This document shows positions 6,683-14,237 of a DNA stretch of 14,337 nt, piece after piece. The DNA comes from Bacteriovorax sp. (lineage in GTDB: Bacteria > Bdellovibrionota > Bacteriovoracia > Bacteriovoracales > Bacteriovoracaceae). Under the pieces are notes generated by a model, which was not told the origin of the DNA, searched no databases, and saw only the letters and a program-made list of their open reading frames with translations. The DNA is taken from positions 1-14,337 of the forward strand of contig JAURXW010000071.1 in assembly GCA_030654205.1 (NCBI GenBank), read 5' to 3'. Within the stretch, counting starts at the first letter, position 1; every line of letters begins with the position of its first letter. The position numbers and the translations under genes are program-made.

Positions 6683-8437
6683 TTGAACCAGCGGCCCATA
6701 TATTTCAATTCCGGTGAAGCCCAATTATTTGGCTGGCTCCACTTAAATAAAAATATTCCACTTCGCAATTGTGGAGTTGTTATTTGCAATCCTAATGGGC
6801 ATGAATATATTCATGGACACCGCTCGGTTCGACACCTGGCCTCTAAAATTTCAGATAATGGAATTCCTACATTGCGTTTTGACTATCATGGAGTTGGTAA
6901 TTCAACTGGATACGATAGTGATAATGATCGTATAAATCAATGGCAAAAAAACATAGTTTCTGCCATCTCTTATTTACGATCGGCATATGGATGTGAAAAA
7001 ATTTGTCTGATAGGATTTCGTTTTGGCGCTAGCCTGGCAGCAAGAGTAAGTTGTTTTGAGAAAATTAATTTTCTTGTATTGTGGTCGCCAGTCGTTAATG
7101 GGAAAAAATATATTAGAGAGCTACAGACCATAGCTTTGTCAGCTCAAGACACTCAATCTTTTAATAAAAATGGTATCAATTCCGCTGGCATTGTATTGTC
7201 TCCAGAAACAATTGAAAATCTTAAAAAATTAAATTTATTAGAAGAACAATTTGAGGGCATTGAGCGAACTTTATTCATACATCGCGACGATTTGCAATAC
7301 GATGATTCGCTTGTCAAAAACTTGAAAGAACAAAAAATTCCTGTTGATGAAATTAATTATTCTGGTCACGTTAAAATGATGGCCGAACCACAATTTAATG
7401 AAGTCCCAGAAATAGCGATTTCTCAAATTTCAGATTGGTTGATCAAGCAAACAACAACCGCTGTTGAATCAGATAATCAATTAAATTTAAAGGAAGTAAC
7501 TTCTACCATTCGTTTCCAATTTTCGGATAATGATAGTAACCAATATATAGGGGAGCAAATTCATTTATTTGGTAAAAATAAAGATATTTTCGGAGTATTG
7601 AGTTTTAGCTATAAGATCTTAAATGATAAGCCGATTGTTATTTTGTTAAATTCTGGCTCCGTTCACCATGTCGGGCCCCACGGACTCTATGTTGAACTGG
7701 CCCGTTGTCTCGCAGCCGATGGATTTACAACGTTGAGGATGGATCTACATGGATTGGGAGATAGTGGATTAAAAAGTGGATATGAGGAAAATAATCCATA
7801 TCCAGAATTTGCAGTTTCTGATGTTGAAGAGGCCTTAAGTTTTTTAAAAGATACTTTTGGGCAAAATCAATTCATATTAATGGGGATTTGTTCAGGCGCT
7901 CACACTGCTTTTCATTCGGCCATTGAAATAAGCAATGAATTTAATATTGTTGAAACAGTACTTATAAATCCATTAACCTTTCGATGGGTTGAAGGGATGT
8001 CTCTAGAGACCAGTTCGCAGAGTACCACACGGCATTTTCAAGATGTGGCCTATTATAAAAGTAAAATTCGCGACCCTCAAAATTGGAAGAAAGCACTTAA
8101 AGGCAATATTCAATTCCGATACGGACTTAAAGTTCTTTATAATTGGCTTAGAAGATTATTTTCAAGTTTCTTTAATTCATCTAGTTCAACCGAATTAAGT
8201 CGCGATATTCAAAAATTGTTTAAACGGTGTCCGAGTTTATCTCTTTTTATTTCGCAAAATGACCCAGGTTTTGATCTCTTACTCAGCGGGGCCAAATCGT
8301 TAGTAGTTAAGGAGTTAAAATCAAAAAAAATTCGGGTGCAGTTTATTGAAAATGCCGACCATACCTTTTCTGCATTAAAGGCAAGAAAAGAATTAATACA
8401 AAAAATTAGAAGCCAATTTAAAAGACTCTTCACTTAG
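6683..8437 (+). CDS. Two-domain alpha/beta-hydrolase (tandem fusion), second domain with Cys nucleophile
   Basis: The TTG at 6683 is chosen because GGGGAG lies five bases before it, just past the upstream stop; a GTG at 6650 would overlap the GH2 gene and add 11 residues. From TTG the protein has 584 residues and two hydrolase folds. Domain 1 (about 5-255) has RFDYHGVGNSTG and the elbow LIGFRFGASLA, where the nucleophile position is Arg113. Domain 2 (about 280-584) has RMDLHGLGDSG, the elbow MGICSGAHTA with Cys403, a candidate acid Asp527 in SQNDPG and His560 in NADHTFS, so a Cys-Asp-His triad. Both domains recall the hydrolases found with exosortase A and exopolysaccharide loci. Domain 1 is probably non-catalytic; domain 2 may cleave or transfer a thioester or ester. 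It is the last gene of the operon, adjoining the GH2 stop. Confidence 0.85.
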   Translation: MNQRPIYFNSGEAQLFGWLHLNKNIPLRNCGVVICNPNGHEYIHGHRSVRHLASKISDNGIPTLRFDYHGVGNSTGYDSDNDRINQWQKNIVSAISYLRSAYGCEKICLIGFRFGASLAARVSCFEKINFLVLWSPVVNGKKYIRELQTIALSAQDTQSFNKNGINSAGIVLSPETIENLKKLNLLEEQFEGIERTLFIHRDDLQYDDSLVKNLKEQKIPVDEINYSGHVKMMAEPQFNEVPEIAISQISDWLIKQTTTAVESDNQLNLKEVTSTIRFQFSDNDSNQYIGEQIHLFGKNKDIFGVLSFSYKILNDKPIVILLNSGSVHHVGPHGLYVELARCLAADGFTTLRMDLHGLGDSGLKSGYEENNPYPEFAVSDVEEALSFLKDTFGQNQFILMGICSGAHTAFHSAIEISNEFNIVETVLINPLTFRWVEGMSLETSSQSTTRHFQDVAYYKSKIRDPQNWKKALKGNIQFRYGLKVLYNWLRRLFSSFFNSSSSTELSRDIQKLFKRCPSLSLFISQNDPGFDLLLSGAKSLVVKELKSKKIRVQFIENADHTFSALKARKELIQKIRSQFKRLFT

Positions 8438-8497
8438 AGAAAAACTGAATAAGTACTGGAATTTTTTACACTGTGCCTATGAATTAAAGAGAGCCTC

Positions 8498-8521
8498 TGG
8501 TATAAAATTCTTATATATAAG
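8498..8521 (+). promoter_or_regulatory. Extended -10 promoter with overlapping palindrome before the polysaccharide genes
   Basis: TGGTATAAAAT (8498-8508) fits an extended -10 (TGnTATAAT), and no convincing -35 lies 17 bases upstream. The predicted start, about 8513, falls within a perfect 12-bp palindrome CTTATATATAAG (8510-8521), a possible operator. The ATG at 8541 follows with GGGATAA as the ribosome site. This is in the 103-bp gap between the two plus-strand gene groups, where I saw no clear intrinsic terminator. Confidence 0.5.
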
Positions 8522-8540
8522 CGTATTTTTGGGATAACTC

Positions 8541-9125
8541 ATGACGAATAAATCAAGAGCAACTTCAGTTTGGGAAGTAGATCCAATCAGCTCAATCATT
8601 CAACGAATCCACTTTAAACACACGATGAAGGGACTAAGGTCAATTAGTGTTTTGAGTGAAAAAAGACTTGAAGGTAAGACAACTATTGCTATGTTGCTAG
8701 CGCGAGGCTTAACTGAAGTTTATAATTTTAAAATTCTTTTGATTGATCTCAATCCAAATGGAGATGCACTCCTTAATCAATATTTAAATGAATATGAAAA
8801 AAATAAAACTCAAGATGGTATCGTAACAGGACACCCATTTAATTTTTCAATTTTTAGAATAAAAAATATTGATATGAATTGGTTAAAAACAGCATATGAT
8901 GGTTTGTATGCCAATCAATTAATAAATTCATTCTCTGACCAGTACGATATCGTAATTGTAGATACCATGACGAGCAACTCACCAAACGATACGGGCTTAC
9001 GAGTTAGCACCCAGTCTAATATTATTGTAAGTTCCGAAAAATCCTTTGGGAAAACGGCAAATAAATTACAAATTGAATTAGAGCAAAATAGAAAAGAAGT
9101 TTTAGGTGTTGTTTTTAACAAGTGA
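8541..9125 (+). CDS. CpsD/CapB-like ATPase of polysaccharide assembly, without tyrosine cluster
   Basis: 194 residues resembling the cytoplasmic half of bacterial tyrosine kinases (CpsD/Wzc). The P-loop is SEKRLEGKTTIAM (39-51) with Lys46. Walker A' is ILLIDLNPNGD (65-75) with Asp69, and Walker B is YDIVIVDT (135-142) with Asp141. It ends at VLGVVFNK, exactly where such domains normally continue into a C-terminal tyrosine-rich tail, and that tail is absent. The P-loop also lacks the usual first glycine and reads LEGKTT. These differences suggest an ATPase partner of the membrane chain-length protein rather than an active autokinase. ATG start with GGGATAA upstream. It is the first gene after the 8498 promoter and is separated from the Wzz-like gene by only six bases, so the two are likely co-translated and interact. 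Confidence 0.75.
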   Translation: MTNKSRATSVWEVDPISSIIQRIHFKHTMKGLRSISVLSEKRLEGKTTIAMLLARGLTEVYNFKILLIDLNPNGDALLNQYLNEYEKNKTQDGIVTGHPFNFSIFRIKNIDMNWLKTAYDGLYANQLINSFSDQYDIVIVDTMTSNSPNDTGLRVSTQSNIIVSSEKSFGKTANKLQIELEQNRKEVLGVVFNK

Positions 9126-9131
9126 TAAATT

Positions 9132-10373
9132 ATGAAAGAAAAAATTTATATTAAAGATTTTATTAGTCTCTTAGTTTTTTATAAAAAGCCATTATTAATA
9201 ATAATGACTATCTCAGTATTGTGTTTGGTGCAATTAAGCTTCATTCTTCCTAAAACGTATAGATCAGAGTTTGAATTAAATATTTATTCAAAATATTTTA
9301 AAAATGCTCTAATTAATGATGTCATACCAGGAATGAATTCTATCGTAGAAATGACTCAAACGACAGACTCGATGATTAAAGAGACACTTAATGATCAGTT
9401 TATCGACGAAATTGGAAATCAATTTAATATTTACGAGAAAAACTTGAATGAGCGTGACTTATCCAAGGCCCGAGAAAAATTGAGAGATAGATTCGAGTTG
9501 TTTTCAACTGGTGGTCAATCCTATAAAGTTTCATTTTTATACAATGATCCGACTATTACTTTTGAAGTGACCAAAAAAGTTTTAGAAGCAGTTCGTGGTA
9601 CTTTTATCAACACCAGAATTGAAACAATTGAATTTGCCAAAAAGACAATACAGCAAAAATTAGAGTCAGTTAATGTAACAAAACAGATTAATGATGATTC
9701 CATGTCTGCCAATGCGCTGGCTTCAAAAAATCCTGATGTCTTGAGATCAGAAATTGCTAAAATTAATTCGGACTTAAGTGCACTGAAAATGCAATTTAAT
9801 ATAAATCACCCTAGAATTTTAAAACTTCAACAACGAAAGTCTACAATTGAGAATTGGCTCAAGGATTCAACTGGTGAAAAGTCAGTAGTTGTTACTAGAA
9901 ATACCGAGAGTTCAGATTCAAAAGATAATTCAGACACCCCATTATTAATGTCAGGAGATCGGGAAATTTCACAAAATATTACGGCTAAACTTTATGCCAA
10001 GTTTAACGATATTAATATTGCTCTTGATATCGAAAGAAAAAGTCTCCCGAGTTATATTGGGATAATCGAAGCACCTCAAATTCCTTCTTCACCTTTATTT
10101 CCAAAGAAAAGACTTTTTGCTAGTCTTGGATTTATGGTTGGATTAGTCCTATGTTTTGGATATGTATTTTTTAATGAGATTTTACAATTAAGCCCCTCTG
10201 AAAAAGCAAAAATTATGGCCCAAGATCTTCATGGAGAGTATTTCGGAGTCATGCCTCATATTGGTGAAGTTGGTCTTATGACGAATAAAGAAATTATTTG
10301 GGAAGAAACTAAATTAATTGAAAATGATTCATCGGTCAGAAAATTAGGCAATGATAAAATTGATAATTCCTAA
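9132..10373 (+). CDS. Wzz/polysaccharide co-polymerase-like chain-length protein
   Basis: 413 residues with the two-membrane-segment layout of polysaccharide co-polymerases: TM1 at about 18-40 (LLIIMTISVLCLVQLSFILP), a large periplasmic part rich in predicted coiled coil (about 150-260, with LRSEIAKINSDLSALKMQF), then the proline-rich APQIPSSPLFPKK just before TM2 (about 328-347). A 62-residue cytoplasmic tail follows without Walker motifs, so ATPase activity would come from the separate protein at 8541-9125. The family sets the length of O-antigen or exopolysaccharide chains, or supports their export. It starts six bases after the ATPase gene and ends 14 bases before the ligase/polymerase gene. 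The family is clear from architecture; the polysaccharide it serves is unknown. Confidence 0.82.
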   Translation: MKEKIYIKDFISLLVFYKKPLLIIMTISVLCLVQLSFILPKTYRSEFELNIYSKYFKNALINDVIPGMNSIVEMTQTTDSMIKETLNDQFIDEIGNQFNIYEKNLNERDLSKAREKLRDRFELFSTGGQSYKVSFLYNDPTITFEVTKKVLEAVRGTFINTRIETIEFAKKTIQQKLESVNVTKQINDDSMSANALASKNPDVLRSEIAKINSDLSALKMQFNINHPRILKLQQRKSTIENWLKDSTGEKSVVVTRNTESSDSKDNSDTPLLMSGDREISQNITAKLYAKFNDINIALDIERKSLPSYIGIIEAPQIPSSPLFPKKRLFASLGFMVGLVLCFGYVFFNEILQLSPSEKAKIMAQDLHGEYFGVMPHIGEVGLMTNKEIIWEETKLIENDSSVRKLGNDKIDNS

Positions 10374-10387
10374 ACTGCGGATAAAAT

Positions 10388-11848
10388 ATGATCGCAGGTG
10401 ACAATTTTTTATTTACGCTACATCAATTTATCATATCGACATTATGCCTTTTTTTCGTCTATTTTGCCTGGAGAGATCAAGCCGCTAAAACTTTTGACCG
10501 CCTTGAAAATGTATCTTTAAAAATAATTGTTCCGTTATTGATTGGGCTCTTTCTGGGCCTGACGATGCTTTTTATAAATGAGTGGGGAAGTGCCGGAATT
10601 ATCATTTCTTTTGCCTTCGCCCTTTTAATTACCATGTCTGTTTTTGATCCCAAATATGCAGTTTCTTTTTTTATATTTTTGTTAATCTCAAGACCATGGG
10701 AAATTTTCAAAGACCAAGTGATGGCCGGTATGCCTCGCGATATTTTTGTTTTATGCTTTTTAAGTTTTATTGGACACAAGCTTGTCAGGAAAAGATTTTA
10801 TTTTCAATGGAACATGGCCAGTGCCTGTGTTTTGTTTTTTGCTGTTTGGACTTTTTTTTCTATAATTCCATCAGAGCAAATTATTGGCGGGCTACTTAAT
10901 TATGAAGAAAACTTTATTAAAGGAATTATCGTTTATTTTTTAATTGTTAATGTTGTTGATAAAAAAGAATTCATTTTGCCAATACAATCGGCTTTAGTTT
11001 TAGGCATAAGTGAAAAAGCAATAATGTCATTTTATAACTCGGTCGTTTTGGGTAAAGTTGCTGAAGGTGATAGACTCGTGAGTACAGGGATTTTTGAAAA
11101 TTCGAATGACATAGCTGCCATTATGATTTTAGTTATTCCGTTTACTCTCTCTTTTTTAAAAGGAATTTCATCTACTATTTTAAGATATTTATTTTCAGTT
11201 ATTGTTTTTTCATTTTATTTTTATTTAATTTGGCAATCTAAATCTAGAGGTGCAATTTTAGGTATTGGTGCATTGGCCGTCGGCTGGTTCTGGCTTAAAT
11301 CTGCCAATAAAAAACTGGCAACTTTTATTGTTATAGTTGGATTTTGTCTTAGTATTGCAACTATGTCCTTGATCAAGCGAGACTCGGAAGATGTTGAAGG
11401 TTCAACTTCAAATAGAAAAATATATTGGCTTGCAGCTTTAAAAATGGGAATTAAGCACCCACTTTTAGGTGTAGGGTATGACGGCTTTCCACTTAAGTTG
11501 TTTGAATATACCGATGGTCATGTTGGTACAGAGGGACAATTTAAAACTGCACATTCCACATGGCTTTTGGCCTTAGCCGAAACTGGAGTTGTTGGTTTTA
11601 TTTTTTATATTGGTATTTGGTTTTATTCATTTAAATCGGCATGGTCAATGAAGATAGAGCATCCCGAATTTATTTTAGCTATTTTGTCATACGGAACAGC
11701 AATTACTTTTTTATCTCATACCTATTTACTATATCCTTATATATTATTAGGACTAACTGTTGCTTCGGGACAATTTTATATGAAAAAGAAAAATGAGGCT
11801 CCTATAAATGGTCTAGAGGCTGCGCTTATATCGAAAGGATTGCAGTGA
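10388..11848 (+). CDS. O-antigen ligase/polymerase family membrane protein (Wzy/WaaL-like)
   Basis: 486 residues with about 12 hydrophobic segments, so an inner-membrane protein. O-antigen ligase family landmarks are GIFENSNDIAA (234-244), SKSRGAILG with Arg287 (284-292), SNRKIYWLAALKMGIKHPLLGVGYDGF (341-367) and, after a periplasmic loop, AHSTWLLALAETG with His389 (388-400). Such proteins join undecaprenyl-linked glycan units to each other (Wzy), to lipid A core (WaaL) or to proteins. The subtype found with exosortase A loci has the same long loop, but no exosortase gene is visible here. ATG start with GGA seven bases or so upstream; the stop overlaps the start of the next gene. It sits between chain-length control and glycosyltransferases, which favours polymerisation of the polysaccharide made by this locus. 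Confidence 0.82.
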   Translation: MIAGDNFLFTLHQFIISTLCLFFVYFAWRDQAAKTFDRLENVSLKIIVPLLIGLFLGLTMLFINEWGSAGIIISFAFALLITMSVFDPKYAVSFFIFLLISRPWEIFKDQVMAGMPRDIFVLCFLSFIGHKLVRKRFYFQWNMASACVLFFAVWTFFSIIPSEQIIGGLLNYEENFIKGIIVYFLIVNVVDKKEFILPIQSALVLGISEKAIMSFYNSVVLGKVAEGDRLVSTGIFENSNDIAAIMILVIPFTLSFLKGISSTILRYLFSVIVFSFYFYLIWQSKSRGAILGIGALAVGWFWLKSANKKLATFIVIVGFCLSIATMSLIKRDSEDVEGSTSNRKIYWLAALKMGIKHPLLGVGYDGFPLKLFEYTDGHVGTEGQFKTAHSTWLLALAETGVVGFIFYIGIWFYSFKSAWSMKIEHPEFILAILSYGTAITFLSHTYLLYPYILLGLTVASGQFYMKKKNEAPINGLEAALISKGLQ

Positions 11849-12996
11849 TGAATACAATCATTGTAGCTTTAATTTTTGTTATTTTGTTTTCTTATATTGG
11901 ATATCCATTAATCTTAATAATTATTTCAGTTTTTTTTAAAAATTCAATTCTAAAAGACGATGGTCTTTTTCCAAAGGTTTCTTTTTTAATTGCTGCCTAT
12001 AATGAAGAAGCGATTATTGCGACAAAAATTCAAAATTCTCTCGAGCTCGACTACCCAAAAGAAAAAATTGAAATTATTATTGTTTCTGATGGCTCTACTG
12101 ACAAGACTGATGAAATAGTGAAGCAATTCGAAAGTTTTGGTGTAAGGCTCTTCAGAGTAGAAGGCCGAGTTGGAAAAACAGAGGCCAGAAATAGAGCAGT
12201 TCTTGCCATGAAAAATGAAATTATTATTTTTTCGGATGCAACCGCAATCTATAAAAAAGATGCTGTTTTGAAATTGGTTAGAAATTTTGCCGACAAATCT
12301 GTGGGGATGGTCAGTGGAAATCTTTCTTATTTTGATAAAGATAAAAGTAGTATGGGAATTGCTACTAAGATTTATTGGAGTTACGAATTAGCGATCAAGA
12401 AGGCCCAGAGCCGAATGTTTACTTTAACTGGAGCTGTGGGTTGTATCAATGCCTTCAGAAGAGAGCTCTATCATGTATTACCGGCAAATATTATTGAGGA
12501 TTTTACTGAACCGTTAATGATTGTTGCTCAGAATTATCGTATTGTTTATGAAGAAGAAGCTTTTGCTTTTGAGCGTACGACTCAAAAACCACTACAGGAA
12601 TTTCAGATGCGTGTACGAGTTATTCGGGGTGGGATGAAAGGCTTTCTATATGCTTTTAAAAGATTAAATTTTAAAAATCATTTTTTTGTTATACTTCAAC
12701 TTATAGGTCATAAGGTTCTCCGTTGGTTAATGCCTATTTTTCTAATCTTACTTTTTCTAATATCGTTAGTTGATTCTTTAATTAATCATCAACCCATTAT
12801 GTTGGCTTTTTTTCTGGTTCAAGTTTTGTGCTATTTTATTGCAGTTTATGGAATTATTTTAAGACCAGTGGGAATTGTGGGTAAAATAGTATCTATTCCT
12901 ACTTATTTCGTTGTTGTTAATGGTGCAAGCTTAACTGCACTTTATTTAACTTTAACAAAAGATTTAGAGGCGACATGGGATACAAATGTTTATTAA
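11848..12996 (+). CDS. Family 2 glycosyltransferase, membrane-anchored processive type
   Basis: 382 residues from the ATG at 11848, preceded by AAAGGA eight bases upstream; a GTG at 11845 would add one residue. One N-terminal membrane segment (about 3-30) leads into a GT-A domain: VSFLIAAYNEEA, IIIVSDGSTD with Asp81, IIFSDATAIY with Asp130 as the metal/nucleotide site, then IIEDFTEPL with Asp218 as likely catalytic base, and QMRVRVIRGG (253-262) in place of the Q/RxxRW motif. Two or three hydrophobic segments end the protein. This layout matches family 2 enzymes that extend polysaccharides at the cytoplasmic face of the inner membrane. The start overlaps the preceding stop by one base (TGATG), so translation is coupled. 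Donor and acceptor sugars cannot be told from the sequence. Confidence 0.85.
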   Translation: MNTIIVALIFVILFSYIGYPLILIIISVFFKNSILKDDGLFPKVSFLIAAYNEEAIIATKIQNSLELDYPKEKIEIIIVSDGSTDKTDEIVKQFESFGVRLFRVEGRVGKTEARNRAVLAMKNEIIIFSDATAIYKKDAVLKLVRNFADKSVGMVSGNLSYFDKDKSSMGIATKIYWSYELAIKKAQSRMFTLTGAVGCINAFRRELYHVLPANIIEDFTEPLMIVAQNYRIVYEEEAFAFERTTQKPLQEFQMRVRVIRGGMKGFLYAFKRLNFKNHFFVILQLIGHKVLRWLMPIFLILLFLISLVDSLINHQPIMLAFFLVQVLCYFIAVYGIILRPVGIVGKIVSIPTYFVVVNGASLTALYLTLTKDLEATWDTNVY

Positions 12997-13028
12997 ATAT
13001 TACAACTACTTTATAATTTTGGCCTATT

Positions 13029-14237
13029 ATGAATAGATGTCTCTGGGTCGTACCTAAAGGAATATTTCCAATTAAAGACGGAGCAAGAGTTGCGAATGCT
13101 TCACTATTAAAAGCGATAAGACCTAATTTTAACGAAATGGATATTGTTATATTTAATGAAGATGATTCAGATGAATTTTTTCTTCAAAGTTATCAAAGTG
13201 AATTTAATTTTTCAAATATATACTTTTTAAAACGTAAATCATTTAAAAATATAATTATGAAAGTTGTTTTTTTGGGAATAAGTTTTCTGAAATCATTTTC
13301 TCTGCCTGTTACCACTGGGTATTACCATACAACTTCATTATCAAAAAAAGTTCAAAAAATACTTCAGACCAAGCAATATGATGTTATTGTTTTTGATGGC
13401 CTTCATCCCTATACGGCCTTCATGGATTTACCAGAAATTAAAAATATCCCTCTTATTTATCGGGCCCATAACGTTGAAGGGGATCTATGGACTACCGCTG
13501 CTGAGAAAAAGAGCAATATTGTTTTTAAGAAATTATTAAAATGGCAAGGGCGAAAGATGATCAAGTTAGAATATGATCTTTTGTCTCGTGTAAATAAAGT
13601 GTGGAATATTTCAGCCGAAGATTTATTTCGCTGTAAATCTTTTTTCAAAGAGAATTTATCAAAATTTGTACTTATTCCAGTAGGACTAGATTTTAAAAAA
13701 ATTGAAAAAAAAGTATCAGATCATCAAAATATTAAAATGAAATTATTATTTTTGGGTAAATTAGACTGGGCACCTAATAAAGATGGACTCAAATGGTTTC
13801 TTGAAGATGTTTGGCCACATATTGATCATCAAAAATTTGAACTACACATCGTTGGTAGTGGCGATTCGTCATGGGGAACTTTATTATTTAAAATGCCAGG
13901 AATTCATTTTCACGGATTTGTGGAAAACGTAGATGAAGCTTACGCCAATTGTGATTTTAGTATTATCCCCATTCTTTACGGTTCAGGAACTAGAATAAAA
14001 GTGATAGAAAGTATTTCTAAAGGAATCCCTATTATTTCCACTAAAATGGGTGTTCAAGGAAGTGAACTTCAAGATTATTTGGAAGCAACAAGTGCGGACG
14101 AGTGGATCAAAACAATTTCTTGCGTTGATATTGAAAGCGCAAATATAATGGCGCAAAAAGCTTTTACTCATTTAGAAAAAATGTATTCGCTCAAAGATAT
14201 TGCTGATAAAGCCTATGCTTCAATTAAAGATAACTGA
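13029..14237 (+). CDS. Family 4-like glycosyltransferase (GT-B fold)
   Basis: 402 residues without membrane segments. The N-terminal Rossmann half has LWVVPKGIFPIKDGARVANASLL (5-27) and LIYRAHNVEGDLW (142-154), typical of the acceptor side. The C-terminal half has LLFLGKLDWAPNKDGLKWFL, HIVGSGDSSWG, IHFHGFVENVDEAYANCDFSI and YGSGTRIKVIESISKGIPII, with Glu327 at the donor-binding position of the GT4 EX7E-type motif. The protein resembles the sugar transferases seen in PEP-CTERM/EpsH-associated exopolysaccharide loci. The gene starts with ATG 32 bases after the GT2 stop. A perfect TATAAT at 13012-13017 lies in that gap but so close to the ATG that it is doubtful as a promoter. The last 25 bases overlap a convergent gene on the minus strand. 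Confidence 0.85.
   Translation: MNRCLWVVPKGIFPIKDGARVANASLLKAIRPNFNEMDIVIFNEDDSDEFFLQSYQSEFNFSNIYFLKRKSFKNIIMKVVFLGISFLKSFSLPVTTGYYHTTSLSKKVQKILQTKQYDVIVFDGLHPYTAFMDLPEIKNIPLIYRAHNVEGDLWTTAAEKKSNIVFKKLLKWQGRKMIKLEYDLLSRVNKVWNISAEDLFRCKSFFKENLSKFVLIPVGLDFKKIEKKVSDHQNIKMKLLFLGKLDWAPNKDGLKWFLEDVWPHIDHQKFELHIVGSGDSSWGTLLFKMPGIHFHGFVENVDEAYANCDFSIIPILYGSGTRIKVIESISKGIPIISTKMGVQGSELQDYLEATSADEWIKTISCVDIESANIMAQKAFTHLEKMYSLKDIADKAYASIKDN

Noticed and set aside
8438..8500. Intrinsic terminator after the hydrolase gene
   Set aside because: A T-run exists at 8462-8467, but I found no stable hairpin in front of it; the AGAG/CTCT pairing at 8488-8498 is too short and lies after the T-run.
10477..10779. 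100-codon minus-strand open frame inside the O-antigen ligase gene
   Set aside because: It lies opposite a well-supported membrane-protein gene, has no ribosome site or recognisable motif, and has the composition of an antisense shadow.
13012..13017. Perfect TATAAT as a promoter of the GT4 gene
   Set aside because: Transcription would start about five bases before the ATG with no room for a ribosome site, and the -35 region is poor; such a match is expected by chance in AT-rich DNA.
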